From: Acidobacteriota bacterium
Lineage (GTDB): Bacteria; Acidobacteriota; Terriglobia; Terriglobales; Acidobacteriaceae
NCBI GenBank assembly: GCA_013289685.1
Contig: JABCZL010000007.1
Coordinates: 248,001 to 312,000 of the forward strand
Direction of reading: 5' to 3'
DNA length: 64,000 nt
Positions 42,974 through 51,922 of this stretch are shown one piece after another. Numbering within the stretch: the first letter of the stretch is position 1; every line of letters starts with the position of its first letter. The position numbers and the translations under genes are program-made. The notes beneath the pieces are model-generated. The model was not told the DNA's origin and ran no database searches. It saw only the letters and a program-made list of their open reading frames with translations.

Positions 42974-45028
42974 TTAATCTCCTGTCGCCACTGGGGCGGC
43001 GTGTTGTATCAGTCTTGCTGCTGGGACGCGGACTGGGGCTGGCGCGTTCGGGATCAGCGCCAGCACTGTGCCGCCGAGGATGATCCAGACGCCGATCCAA
43101 ATCCACATGACCAGCGGGTTGAGGTGCGCTTTGATGATGGGCTGTCCGGCTTCGTTCTGGCCTTCGTAAACCAGGTAGAGGTCTTCTTTGAAGGTCGACC
43201 GGATGCTCGGTTTGGTGGACGCCTGCCGGCTCGCCTTGTAGAACAGGCGTTGCGGCGTGACCGTGTCGATCAGCTTGCCATTCTGGTAGACGTCCATGAT
43301 CGCCCATTCGCTGGCTACGTTCGCGTTGTCGTCCTGTGTGTAGGAGCGGCAAACCATGTCGTAGCTGCCAATCGTCATGTGGTCGCCGTAGGCCAGGCCT
43401 TTTTCCGATTCTTTGTCCTGATTGAAGGCGGACCCGGCGAATCCGATGATCACGACCACCACGCCGAAGTGAACGATGTAGCCGCCGTAGCGGCGGGTGT
43501 TGCGATGCGTGAGTTGAACCATCGACGCGAACATGCCCTGGCCGGTGTGTCCCGCGATCACTTTGCTGCCGCGGTAGTACTCGCTGGCGATGGTGAGGGT
43601 GACCAGGACGCACAGGCCGATGGCCATCAGCGAATAGAAATAAGAAATGTCCTGCCAGGGACGCAGGCCGAAGGGCGATCCCCAGCTCGGCGGCGTGATC
43701 ATGAGGAAGGCCATCACGGCAACCGCGCCGACTGTGGGCCACAGGAAATTCCGCTTGAGACTTTCGAACGAAGTCTTGCGCCAGGCCAGCAACGGGCCGA
43801 CGGCGGTCAGGATCAGGAGCAGCAGCGCGACCGGGATCGCCACGCGATTATAAAAAGGCGCGCCTACGGTGACTTTGTTGCCCTGTACCAGCTCGGAGAT
43901 TTTCGGGAACCATGTTCCCCAGAGCACCACGAAGCAGAGCAGCACAAAGAGAAGATTGTTGAACAGGAAACTCGACTCGCGGGAGATGAGCGACTCGAGT
44001 TTGTGCTCGCTGCGCAGGTGGTCATGGTTCTTGATGAAGAAGAAAAGGAACACAACGAAGGAGATAACGAGGAACCAGAAGAACCAGGGGCCGATTGACG
44101 ATTGCGCGAAAGCGTGGACGGAGGCGATGATGCCGCTGCGCGTTAGGAATGTTCCGAGAATCGCCAGCCAGAACGCGGCGAAGACCAGCCACATGTTCCA
44201 GACTTTCAGCATGCCGCGCTTCTCCTGCATCATGACCGAATGCAGGAACGCCGTGCCGACGAGCCAGGGCATCAGCGAGGCGTTTTCGACGGGGTCCCAG
44301 CCCCAGTAGCCGCCCCAGCCGAGGACGGCGTAGGCCCAGTGCGCGCCGAGGAAAATTCCGCAGGTGAGCAAGCCCCAGGTAACCATGGTCCAGCGGCGGG
44401 TGATGTGGATCCATTTGTCGCCGGGATACTTCATGATCAGCGCGCCCAGCGCGAAGGCGAAGGGCACGGTGGTTCCGACGTAACCGAGATAAAGCATGGG
44501 CGGATGGATGACCATCTCGGGATACTGGAGAAGAGGATTCAAGCCGCTGCCATCGGCGCGCATGGGGCCTTCGAGCAGGCCGAAAGGGTTGGCGGCGAAA
44601 TTCACCAGCGCGAGAAAAAAGATTTGCACGCCGGCGAGAACCACCGACGCATAGGCGAACAGGCGGGGATCGGTCTTGTAGCGAAGGCGCAGCACGAAGC
44701 CGTATCCGGATAAGAGAAGGGCCCAGAAGAGGATTGAACCTTCCTGGCCCGACCACAAGGTGGCGAACTTATAAGGAGCAGGCAGGTCGCGGTTGCTGTG
44801 ATGAAAGATGTAGGCGATGGTGAAATCGTCATGGAAGGCGGAGACGACAAGGGCGATGGCGGCGAGAAGAACTCCTCCGAAAACTACAACGCCGGCGCGA
44901 CGAGCGGTTTCGCCGACACGCTCCCACATCGGGTCGCCGGGAAAGAAGAGCGCGATCAGGCCGGCCCCGAACGAATAAATGCTCAGCGCCAATGCGAGGA
45001 GCAAGGCAAAACTACCAATCTGCGCCAT
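42974..45028 (-). CDS. ccmF: Cytochrome c haem lyase subunit CcmF
   Basis: The ATG at 45028 (MAQIGSFALLL) gives 684 residues; a TTG at 45043 would add five. About 14-15 membrane helices are predicted. The haem-handling tryptophan-rich motif WGGYWGWDPVENASLMPWL and the conserved LEGPMRADGSGLNPLLQYPEMVIHPPMLYLGYV are intact. It ligates haem to apocytochromes in the periplasm, together with CcmH. The sequence serves the cytochromes encoded at 4293 and 56997. ccmE, ccmA-C and ccmD are not in the window. Confidence 0.96.
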   Translation of the reverse strand: MAQIGSFALLLALALSIYSFGAGLIALFFPGDPMWERVGETARRAGVVVFGGVLLAAIALVVSAFHDDFTIAYIFHHSNRDLPAPYKFATLWSGQEGSILFWALLLSGYGFVLRLRYKTDPRLFAYASVVLAGVQIFFLALVNFAANPFGLLEGPMRADGSGLNPLLQYPEMVIHPPMLYLGYVGTTVPFAFALGALIMKYPGDKWIHITRRWTMVTWGLLTCGIFLGAHWAYAVLGWGGYWGWDPVENASLMPWLVGTAFLHSVMMQEKRGMLKVWNMWLVFAAFWLAILGTFLTRSGIIASVHAFAQSSIGPWFFWFLVISFVVFLFFFIKNHDHLRSEHKLESLISRESSFLFNNLLFVLLCFVVLWGTWFPKISELVQGNKVTVGAPFYNRVAIPVALLLLILTAVGPLLAWRKTSFESLKRNFLWPTVGAVAVMAFLMITPPSWGSPFGLRPWQDISYFYSLMAIGLCVLVTLTIASEYYRGSKVIAGHTGQGMFASMVQLTHRNTRRYGGYIVHFGVVVVIIGFAGSAFNQDKESEKGLAYGDHMTIGSYDMVCRSYTQDDNANVASEWAIMDVYQNGKLIDTVTPQRLFYKASRQASTKPSIRSTFKEDLYLVYEGQNEAGQPIIKAHLNPLVMWIWIGVWIILGGTVLALIPNAPAPVRVPAARLIQHAAPVATGD

Positions 45029-45248
45029 GTGGGAGATCCCCAACGTATTTTTTCAGAAACCCAAGGTAGAGGCAACCGCGGGAAGCAGAAAGCGCGGTGC
45101 CGGAAGGACATTGCGAGAACGGGCCAGTTTCGTGCGTCAGAGATTTGAGCTGAGATGCGGCGCTGAAACGAGGCAGGCGTAAACGTTTCCACGGAGAGCG
45201 GCGGCCGGGGCTCGGCCGCCTAGCGGCTTCAGGAGCGAGGCGCTTGCT

Positions 45249-45608
45249 TTATGCGCTGTGCTGCTGGTAGCGCTGGCGAACCTCGTGCTCCGCCGCCAGC
45301 CAGTCCTCGGTCTCGTGGCCTGATTCGAATCCGCGGCGCTCGCTCAGCAAGTAGGCAAGGCTGCGGATTTCGTCCTCGAGGTTAATGGGAACCAGGTTGG
45401 CGCGCGGTTCGGTTCTGACGATCTCGGGTTTGCGCGGGGCCCTTTTTGTTTCCGTCTTCTTGGTGTTTCCGTTGGTTGGGATTGCGGGCGACGCCTCTGC
45501 CGTCTTGATCGTGGCCTCAGGAACGGTGGCCTCAGGAACGGGCGGTGCGCTGTTGGTGGAATTGCCGTTCACGGGGTTCGTCTTCTTGGGGATTTTCGCT
45601 TTCGCCAT
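45249..45608 (-). CDS. DUF2934 domain protein
   Basis: The ATG at 45608 with AAGGAG upstream gives 119 residues. The first ~75 residues are low-complexity and Lys/Pro/Thr-rich (AKAKIPKKTNPVNGNSTNSA), then the DUF2934 domain LEDEIRSLAYLLSERRGFESGHETEDWLAAEHEVR. The function of this domain is not known. The gene stands alone upstream of tRNA-Glu. Confidence 0.85.
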   Translation of the reverse strand: MAKAKIPKKTNPVNGNSTNSAPPVPEATVPEATIKTAEASPAIPTNGNTKKTETKRAPRKPEIVRTEPRANLVPINLEDEIRSLAYLLSERRGFESGHETEDWLAAEHEVRQRYQQHSA

Positions 45609-45893
45609 GATGGGATACTCCTTGCATGCTCCTAAGTGTAGGAATGTTTGGATTTGTTGATGAATGAACAACATACAGTTTGCCCCTGCTTATTCGTGTT
45701 GAGTATAAGTTTCGCTTTGCGGGTTAGAACTACTATATCCCTAATAGAGCCTGTGGAAGGGAATGAGTTGCACAAAAAAATGCGATGGGGCTGTGCAAAA
45801 TTCCAGAGATGATAGCGGAAGTCAGCGCCAGCAATCAGAAAAAGAAAGACGAGAATCAAGCGGCCGAGAGCGCCAATCGGGCGATGGCATGCG
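45609..45893. other. Spacer before tRNA-Glu
   Basis: This AT-richer stretch (for example GTATAAGTTTCGCTTTGCGG and CTACTATATCCCTAATAG) holds no gene I can support. The ATTCGTGTTGAGTATAAG portion may hold the DUF2934 promoter on the minus strand. Confidence 0.4.
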
Positions 45894-45921
45894 CTGAAAA
45901 CCGGCGCCGCTTTGTTATAAT
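45894..45921 (+). promoter_or_regulatory. Probable promoter of tRNA-Glu
   Basis: A perfect -10 box TATAAT lies at 45916-45921, 17 bases before the tRNA start. A weaker -35 candidate CTGAAA lies at 45894-45899 with a 16-base spacer. Confidence 0.65.
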
Positions 45922-45938
45922 TTAGCTTCGCCTTCTGA

Positions 45939-46013
45939 GGCGCTATCGTCTAGGGGTTAGGACGGAAGATTCTCAATCTTCAAACCCGGGTTCGATTCCC
46001 GGTAGCGCTACCA
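45939..46013 (+). tRNA. tRNA-Glu (anticodon CTC)
   Basis: A full cloverleaf folds by eye: acceptor GGCGCTA / TAGCGCT (first pair G-T), D-arm with TCTAGGGGTTAGGA, anticodon stem GAAGA/TCTTC with loop TTCTCAA (CTC anticodon, reading GAG), T-arm CCGGGTTCGATTCCCGG. The terminal CCA is encoded (46011-46013). The last 16 bases, CCCGGTAGCGCTACCA, recur exactly at 52801-52816. Confidence 0.97.
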
Positions 46014-46026
46014 GCTATCTTCCGCT

Positions 46027-46056
46027 AAAGCCCGCTCAATCAGCGGGTTTTGTTTT
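46027..46056 (+). terminator. Terminator after tRNA-Glu
   Basis: Stem CCCGCT (46031-46036) / AGCGGG (46042-46047), five-base loop, then TTTTGTTTT. It follows the tRNA by 17 bases. Confidence 0.8.
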
Positions 46057-46140
46057 GCCTCAAAAGCCTCCTGACGCTCCTTGACCTGAATTCGCGGTCA
46101 CAGCACAAAATGGTACACACGTCTTTCGGTCCCATACACT

Positions 46141-46356
46141 GTGGCGCCGACTCGCAGGCTCGAAGTCACGAGCGATCCGGATGACAACATGTTCCTCGAT
46201 GTGCGGATGTCGAGCGAGCCGACGGCGCGTTGGGCAGAGTTGTTAGTTTTGCCAGTTCTCGTCGCTGCCGCCCCCCTATATCTTTGCGATATTCGTTGTA
46301 GTGTGGCCGGGCAGGCTCGGGTCACGGACAGGGGAGAACATAGCAAGCCTAAATAG
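46141..46356 (+). pseudogene. Possible PIN-toxin fragment
   Basis: A GTG-started 71-codon frame begins RRLEVTSDPDDNMFLDVRM. The words S-D-P-D-D-N-x-F-L resemble the acidic active-site segment of PIN-domain toxins (DPDDNKFLE), but the rest does not follow the fold and no N-terminal half is present. It would be a remnant only. Confidence is low. Confidence 0.25.
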
Positions 46357-46621
46357 TGGCAATCGCTGGAAGTTCTCCTAGTTCTGCAATGCTCTATTCG
46401 GCAGCCGCGGGTCGGGGTTTACATCTCGGCAGATGAAAAAACAGGTCACAAAAACGGCCGCCCGACCGGTTCGAAGGCATATTCCCGCGATCCAGGATGC
46501 GCTGTGCGGGCGTCGGTTTGTTTCCCCTTCGCTGTCGCGGTGGCAAGGTCAGGGGATTCGAAATTCTATTGAGGCTAGAAAGCACGACGTACTAGAAGGC
46601 ACGACGTACAGGAGAAAAGCG

Positions 46622-48115
46622 ATGAAGGAAAGCAACGAACGGATATCAGTGGTCCCGAACTGCTGGCTGCGCAGCCCTATCGCTCTAGTTTGCTGTCTTG
46701 TACTCAGTGGAGTTGTAGCAGGTCAGGATATCCCGACCATCGCTTCGGCTCCGGTGCCGCCACTGCCGGACGCCCCCGGAGCCCGTCTGAATCTACAATT
46801 CATCCCGGCATACCAAAGCCCGACCCGCAAGCCCGCGGAAGGGCGTGAGAGTCGGGACGTCGTCCTCGGCGCTCGTTCGGAGCAGGTTACTACCTCGGCA
46901 GCTGCCCGGCTGATCACGCTGCAGGAAGCGCAGGAGAGAGCCGCCCCTGCGAACGGCAACCCCATGGTGCGCCTCGGCCAGCTTCAAGTTGAAGTGGCTC
47001 GGCAGACTCGGCTGGGGACGATGTCCACTTTCTTCCCGCAAATTGGTTCCACGTTCACGAACTTTCACTTCAACAAGTTCATGGGTACAGAGATTGAGAT
47101 TGCGCGTCCGATTCAGGGTGGAACGATAAACGCTGGAGTGCCACTAGCTGGCAAAGATCAAACTCTGGTTGCGGTTACCGCGACCCAACCGATTACGCCC
47201 CTGTTCCAGCTTCGCGAACTCTATAAGATCAACCTGGCAGACGAGCGCATTGCGCGGGCGAAAGCGGGGATGCCTGTCCCTGAGACAGCCAGCAAGGTCG
47301 AGAAAACCTACTACGAACTGCTAGTCGCTCAACGGCAACTGGATTTTGCCAAATTGAACGCCACGGCGAGTGCGAATAAGTGGCTGGTGGCCAGCAGCAG
47401 TGCGGCAATTCCGGTGGCATCGGCCGGCCACGACGAGGAACTGGTTGCAATCAGCAATGCGCTGGCGATCGCAACCACAAAGGAAAAAGAATTGAGAGCT
47501 TCTCTGAATGAGTTGCTCGGATGGCCGGTTGACACAGAACTGCAGTTGGTGCCTCCCGACCCCAGCTATGAAGAAATCTCATTGAAAGAGGCCACCGATA
47601 AAGCATTAGTGGCGAGCCCCGATGTGGTAGAGGCAGAGCAAAATGTAGTGAAGGCGCGGTCGGCCTTGACGTTGCAGAAGTTGGCTTATGTTCCCGTCGT
47701 CGCCGTGATCGGCGGATACGCTTATAACAACAATGCAGTTCCTCTGCTGCCGCACGACTTCTCTTTCGTAGGAGTCATGGCGACCTATAACGTGTTCGAT
47801 TTCGGCAAGCGCGAACACACAATCAAAGGGGCGACCGCGCAGGCTGAAATGGCGGCGATTGCCCTGCAGTTGACCAAGGCCAAAGTCGCCGCGGCGGTCA
47901 AGAGCAGCCACTTCGAACTGCAGCGCTCGCGGCAACTGAGCGAACTGACTCGCCGCCTGGATTCAGCAATTCAGGTTCAGAGGGCGAGTTACGAAGAAAA
48001 CGGTGCAGAGGTCATAGCGGCTAAGAAAGCCAAAGTAGAGGCAGAGATGTTTCAAGCCGATCTCGACTATCGTCAGGCCCTGTCCAAGCTTAAGACCCTT
48101 ATGGGCGAGCAGTAG
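46622..48115 (+). CDS. TolC-like outer-membrane efflux protein
   Basis: The ATG at 46622 follows AGGAG and gives 497 residues; upstream codons in the frame lack coding character. A signal peptide (IALVCCLVLSGVVAG) is followed by long amphipathic helices with TolC-family words: ITLQEAQERAAPANG, AEQNVVKARSALTLQKLAYVPVVAVIGGY, and the closing helix QADLDYRQALSKLKTLMG. The family forms trimeric channels through the outer membrane and periplasm for efflux or secretion. No inner-membrane pump or adaptor gene is adjacent. It opens the candidate island. Confidence 0.9.
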   Translation: MKESNERISVVPNCWLRSPIALVCCLVLSGVVAGQDIPTIASAPVPPLPDAPGARLNLQFIPAYQSPTRKPAEGRESRDVVLGARSEQVTTSAAARLITLQEAQERAAPANGNPMVRLGQLQVEVARQTRLGTMSTFFPQIGSTFTNFHFNKFMGTEIEIARPIQGGTINAGVPLAGKDQTLVAVTATQPITPLFQLRELYKINLADERIARAKAGMPVPETASKVEKTYYELLVAQRQLDFAKLNATASANKWLVASSSAAIPVASAGHDEELVAISNALAIATTKEKELRASLNELLGWPVDTELQLVPPDPSYEEISLKEATDKALVASPDVVEAEQNVVKARSALTLQKLAYVPVVAVIGGYAYNNNAVPLLPHDFSFVGVMATYNVFDFGKREHTIKGATAQAEMAAIALQLTKAKVAAAVKSSHFELQRSRQLSELTRRLDSAIQVQRASYEENGAEVIAAKKAKVEAEMFQADLDYRQALSKLKTLMGEQ

Positions 48116-48263
48116 AGATCGAACTGCGAGCGGCAGGATTTTGTGAGAAATGCGCTTCGAGAGGGGGTGCGCACCCCGCCCACGCAGACCGGGTCATGGG
48201 GGCGCTGTCTGCATCGGCCCCGCGATGCTCCGCGACCAGTCTCCGAGGTAGATCGACATCGTT

Positions 48264-49319
48264 ATGAAAATTGGGGCCGCAATCCTTTGCTTCACCCTTC
48301 TGTTTACCGTGCCTCTGTTCGCGCGAGAAAAGTCCGATGTCATCGTCATGAACAACGGCGATCGCCTGACGGGCGAGATCAAAGGCCTCGATTCTGGTGT
48401 GCTCTTCGTGAAGTTCGATTACATGGACGGCACTAGCTCGATCCAATGGTCCAAGGTGAATCACCTGGAGAGCAAACAATTGTTTATGGTGAAGACCGAG
48501 GACGGATCGGTATATACCGGAACGCTGCTCACGGCGGAAGGACTTGCCGGGCGGCCGATGCAAATTCAGATCTTGGAGAGTGCCGGGCAAGCAGAGGAGG
48601 TTGCGCAATCGCAGATCGTAAAGGTCTATCAGACCGCCGACGGATTCTGGCGGCGCCTTAATGGCGACATCAACTCAGGGATCATGTATTCCAAAGGCAA
48701 CCAAACGACCCAGTACAACCTGAGTTCGTCCGTCGAATACCCGGGAGAACGCTGGGCGGCGGGAGCGAACATGAGTTCCTCGTTCGCCTCCAGTAGCGGG
48801 GATAGCGTGTCGACCCGAAATTCCCTGGGCATCAATGCTCTTCGTTTACTACGCTGGAACAACTGGTATTACTCGGGCACCAGCAGCTTCCTGCAGAGTT
48901 CGACACAGGATATCCGACTGCAGACGAACCTTAGCGGAGGCATCGGACGGTATTTTAAAAACACCAATCATGCCCAGATTTCACTGCTCGCCGGCTTCGG
49001 CTGGCAGAACACATCCTATTCGCATCCCACTAATTCGCGGGCCAGTCCAAACATCGCGGCCGCCGTGGTAACCACCGAGTTGAAGTTTTTCAGGTTCGAC
49101 AAAACTAATCTGGACGTTACTGCCACGGTATTCCCAGCGCTGTCGCAACCGGGGCGCGTCTTTGTCAACACGAACATGACCTATTTCGTAAGGCTGTACC
49201 GCCACCTGACTTGGAACGTCTCGTTCTACGGAAATTGGGACAACCAGCCGCCATCACATTTCTCAGGCAGCGACTATGGAACCACTTCCGGACTCGGCTG
49301 GAAGTTCGGTAACAGATAG
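48264..49319 (+). CDS. DUF481 outer-membrane protein
   Basis: A 351-residue exported protein: signal peptide (AAILCFTLLFTVPLFA), then a small N-terminal domain (VIVMNNGDRLTGEIKGLDSGVLFVKFDYMDG), then a beta-barrel region with alternating aromatics (WNNWYYSGTSSFLQSSTQDI, HLTWNVSFYGNWDNQPPSHF) ending in GLGWKFGNR. The N-terminal 'DRLTGEIKGL' repeat is common in DUF481-containing proteins. The function is unknown. It follows the TolC-like gene after 148 bp. Confidence 0.85.
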   Translation: MKIGAAILCFTLLFTVPLFAREKSDVIVMNNGDRLTGEIKGLDSGVLFVKFDYMDGTSSIQWSKVNHLESKQLFMVKTEDGSVYTGTLLTAEGLAGRPMQIQILESAGQAEEVAQSQIVKVYQTADGFWRRLNGDINSGIMYSKGNQTTQYNLSSSVEYPGERWAAGANMSSSFASSSGDSVSTRNSLGINALRLLRWNNWYYSGTSSFLQSSTQDIRLQTNLSGGIGRYFKNTNHAQISLLAGFGWQNTSYSHPTNSRASPNIAAAVVTTELKFFRFDKTNLDVTATVFPALSQPGRVFVNTNMTYFVRLYRHLTWNVSFYGNWDNQPPSHFSGSDYGTTSGLGWKFGNR

Positions 49320-49445
49320 GCAATTGCCGCGACGTAATCACGATGCCTGCCTGTGAATTGAGGAGTGTCCCGTCTGGCCCCGCATTTTCCCTGAGTTCGT
49401 CCCCGGGTTTCCATGCTCGCGCGGGATCAATCACGCCAGTGCTTT

Positions 49446-49889
49446 TCACAGCAGAAGAATGTTTCCGATGAGGGTGACCAGCAGAATGGTCCCGAGCAAG
49501 AGAACGGCGGCGGCCATCTGGAAATTAGGGTTGCGGAAGACACTCTCTTTCCTGCCCATGCGCTTCAATGTCCGGGAATACTGAGTGATCATAAGGAACA
49601 GGGGAATGATTCCCACCGCCAGCATGAAGCCGCCAATGTTCCTTGGCGTCTGAGGCCGCATGATGACTTTCATCGGAGAATGCTCCTGCACGTACTTCAG
49701 GACATTGAATATCGTGAATCCAAAGCCGATAAGTGCCATCGATGTGCGCACCCCGGCCAGCATCGTTCGGTCTGCTGCCAGAACGGTCCGTTCAACAGCA
49801 AGCCTGTCGGCCAGTTTCAGTTCTTGCTTGAATTCGTTCTCTTCTTTTTCTATTTCGCTTCCTGCCCCACTTTTTTCTTTGTCTAGCAT
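49446..49889 (-). CDS. DUF202 (YidH-type) membrane protein
   Basis: A 147-residue protein with the DUF202 signature LAVERTVLAADRTMLAGVRTSMALIGFGFTIF, then two further helices (NIGGFMLAVGIIPLFLMITQY and MAAAVLLLGTILLVTLIG). Such YidH-like proteins are inner-membrane proteins of unknown role. The N-terminal 25 residues are charged and cytosolic. Confidence 0.88.
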   Translation of the reverse strand: MLDKEKSGAGSEIEKEENEFKQELKLADRLAVERTVLAADRTMLAGVRTSMALIGFGFTIFNVLKYVQEHSPMKVIMRPQTPRNIGGFMLAVGIIPLFLMITQYSRTLKRMGRKESVFRNPNFQMAAAVLLLGTILLVTLIGNILLL

Positions 49890-50127
49890 TTTGTTCTTTC
49901 GCCGTCTTCATCCCCTGCGATATCCACAGGCTCAGGAGCTTCAGGGGAGGTTCTGGTCGCCAATAGTACTTGTGAACTGGCAGTCTGCACGCGGACACGG
50001 GAAAGGCTGGGGCGCACGCCCAGTCTGTGTTATGCAACGTTTTACAAAACCGGAGAACTCTGGAGTTTCGCCATTTTCTCTTCTCCTTGCGAGAGGATTC
50101 ACAGCAAATGTCCGCCACCATTTCGTA

Positions 50128-50445
50128 TCACGAAGACGTCTGAAGGCCGACATAGAGGCCATCCGGGCGTGACTCAACAGGGAAGGAGCGGACGTTCAAC
50201 CCCAACCCTGGCTGCAGCTCGCCGGCGGTCACGTTGACCTTCATCCCATGCGATCGGCAAGTAACCACGTAGCCATCGAGACGGCCCATTGCCAGCGATG
50301 ACCCTTGGTGCGGGCAATTGTCGTCAATCGCGTACAGTCTCCCGTCAACGTTGAAGACAGCAATAGAGATGCCTTCGACCTCGAAGGCTCTGCCCGCGCC
50401 GCGAGGCACATCGTCGATTTCAGCGATTTTGATCCACTGAGTCAT
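50128..50445 (-). CDS. Rieske-type [2Fe-2S] ferredoxin
   Basis: A 105-residue soluble ferredoxin of the NirD/BphF type. The cluster ligands are Cys44/His46 in NCPHQGSSL and Cys63/His66 in VTCRSHGMKV, the standard C-x-H...C-x2-H. The N-terminal WIKIAEIDDVPRGAGRAFEVEGISIAVFN is the first sheet. It would pass electrons to an oxygenase or reductase; none is adjacent. GAGG precedes the ATG. Confidence 0.92.
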   Translation of the reverse strand: MTQWIKIAEIDDVPRGAGRAFEVEGISIAVFNVDGRLYAIDDNCPHQGSSLAMGRLDGYVVTCRSHGMKVNVTAGELQPGLGLNVRSFPVESRPDGLYVGLQTSS

Positions 50446-50500
50446 GGTCGGCCTCGCTACGCACTCCAGTTCTGCCTAGTCCGTTGATCGCGCCCGGCAC

Positions 50501-50545
50501 AAAAAAAAGTGAGCCCTGCTACGTCAGCCGGGGCAGGACTCAGCT
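50501..50545 (-). terminator. Terminator after the BKACE gene (minus strand)
   Basis: GAGCCCTGC (50511-50519) pairs with GCAGGACTC (50533-50541) with one G-T type pair. On the minus strand the stem is followed by eight Us (AAAAAAAA at 50501-50508 on the plus strand). A shorter T-run on the other side allows a two-way function. Confidence 0.8.
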
Positions 50546-50548
50546 TTC

Positions 50549-51717
50549 TTAGGCAACTTTGAGTTTTCCCGTGACCTCCACCTTATCCACCTTACCCTCC
50601 CAGTCGCCTGCGTGAATGTGTCCGCACCCACCCTGCGCAGCCGGGTGAAACCTTCCGTCAGTCTCATGCACCATGAAGCCCATGTTGCCCGGGCGGCGGT
50701 TCGGCGGCAGGCCGAGGTTAGCGAGCGTTTCCGCAGTAGATGAGTACGTGACCCCGATCTTCAGCATCTGGCGCGCCTGTTCGGGCGTAGCAATCGCGCG
50801 CCCCAGCTCTTTGGCGAAGCGAACGTCGCGCTCGATCATTTGGATCGAGGTCATGCGCACTCCCTTGGTGGTGTTCCAGAGATTGTCCTCGATACCGGCA
50901 CGGGTGTGTTGTCCCAGCGCGATGCACATCATGGCAAGCGAGTGGGTCAGACGGAACGTCGTCTGGTAGGTGAAGCACGAGCCATGCGGCGTGCGGCGTA
51001 TCAGCTCCATGATGTCAAACGGATTTGCGCCGCAGGCGCCACCGGCGCCCATGCTGAAGAAGCCGTTCATCGGCCCCATGTAGTAACCCTTGCGATCAGC
51101 CGCTCGACGATCTCAAGACCGTGGACGTGGCCGAGCGCGAAGTAAGGCTGGATCCCGTGCTGGACCATCCGCTTGATGTTCTCCAGATAGAAATCCGGTG
51201 TGGAGTCGGCGACCATGTTGGCCATGGCGTGGATCATCACCGGATTTTCAAAGCGCGTTCCCTGAAAGGCGTCATCTACCGGATGCAGTGCCGTCAGGTC
51301 CCAGAGGCCTGAGCCACACAGAATCGTGACCTGATCAGGCTTCGGATCGATCTCGGCCAGCTTGTGGCGCGCGTCGTAGCTCCCCCACTTCGCTTCTTCA
51401 CCCGGCTCCGGCGCAAAAGAGATGGACCCGCCGACCTGCAGGATCATCTTGGGCACGGCCTTGCGCACGCGCGCGACCTGGTCGCCATATTCCCGGAGGT
51501 TTTTGGAGATGTGGCCGGTCTTGGGATCGCGCACATGGATGTGGAGGAGCGTGGCCCCCGCGTTATAACAATCCACCGCGATCTGGGTTTGTTCTTCCCA
51601 TGTGAGCGGGACTTGTCCGGGGAAATCGTCCGGCATCCACATCGGCCCATAGGGCGCGGCAGTGATCATGAGCGGTGCCTGATTCTCAGGTAGTAGTGAG
51701 TCATCTGTGAAATACAT
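50549..51717 (-). pseudogene. Frameshifted BKACE-family (DUF849) gene, beta-keto acid cleavage enzyme-like
   Basis: Two adjacent frames carry the two halves of one protein. The upstream half (51717 down to 51067) has LMITAAPYGPMWMPDDFPGQ, the zinc-site ATLLHIHVRDPKTG, and VTILCGSGLWDLTA. It ends GLEIVERLIARVTTWGR. The downstream half (from 51079) continues MGPMNGFFSMGAGGACGANPFDIMEL and ends in a normal C-terminus. Reading the downstream frame back gives KGYYMGPMN, the expected joint, so one base is missing near 51091-51093. The two halves together have the usual length (~390 residues). AGGAGAA-type site at the start. It may be a pseudogene or a sequence error. Confidence 0.85.
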
Positions 51718-51922
51718 GGTTGTTCTCCTCCAGTATTGGCTTACGTTCATTTTTTGTTAGAACATCCAGCCGTTTCAGCATCCGACATCCGCAGCCCCAG
51801 CGAAATCGTTTCGCGACAGTCCCATAATGTCGACTGTCAGAATTGCCAGTCCCACTCTCAGAAGACATGTGCTTGCTCTCACACTTACTGTTGAACCACC
51901 GCCAGTGGGACAGTTGAATTTT

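Larger units (their letters stand above)
46014..46621. other. 608-bp leader of the island, no intact gene
   Basis: Besides the terminator, the stretch holds a short open frame at 46141-46356 that may be a toxin remnant, a GTTGTAGTGTGGCC region, and just before the TolC-like gene a 17-bp tandem direct repeat (CTAGAA-A/G-GCACGACGTA at 46575-46591 and 46592-46608). No complete gene is supported. Confidence 0.5.

Noticed and set aside
43001..44098. A 365-codon frame antisense to ccmF
   Set aside because: Composition typical of antisense of a membrane protein gene (Asp/Glu/His/Arg-rich) and no ribosome site.
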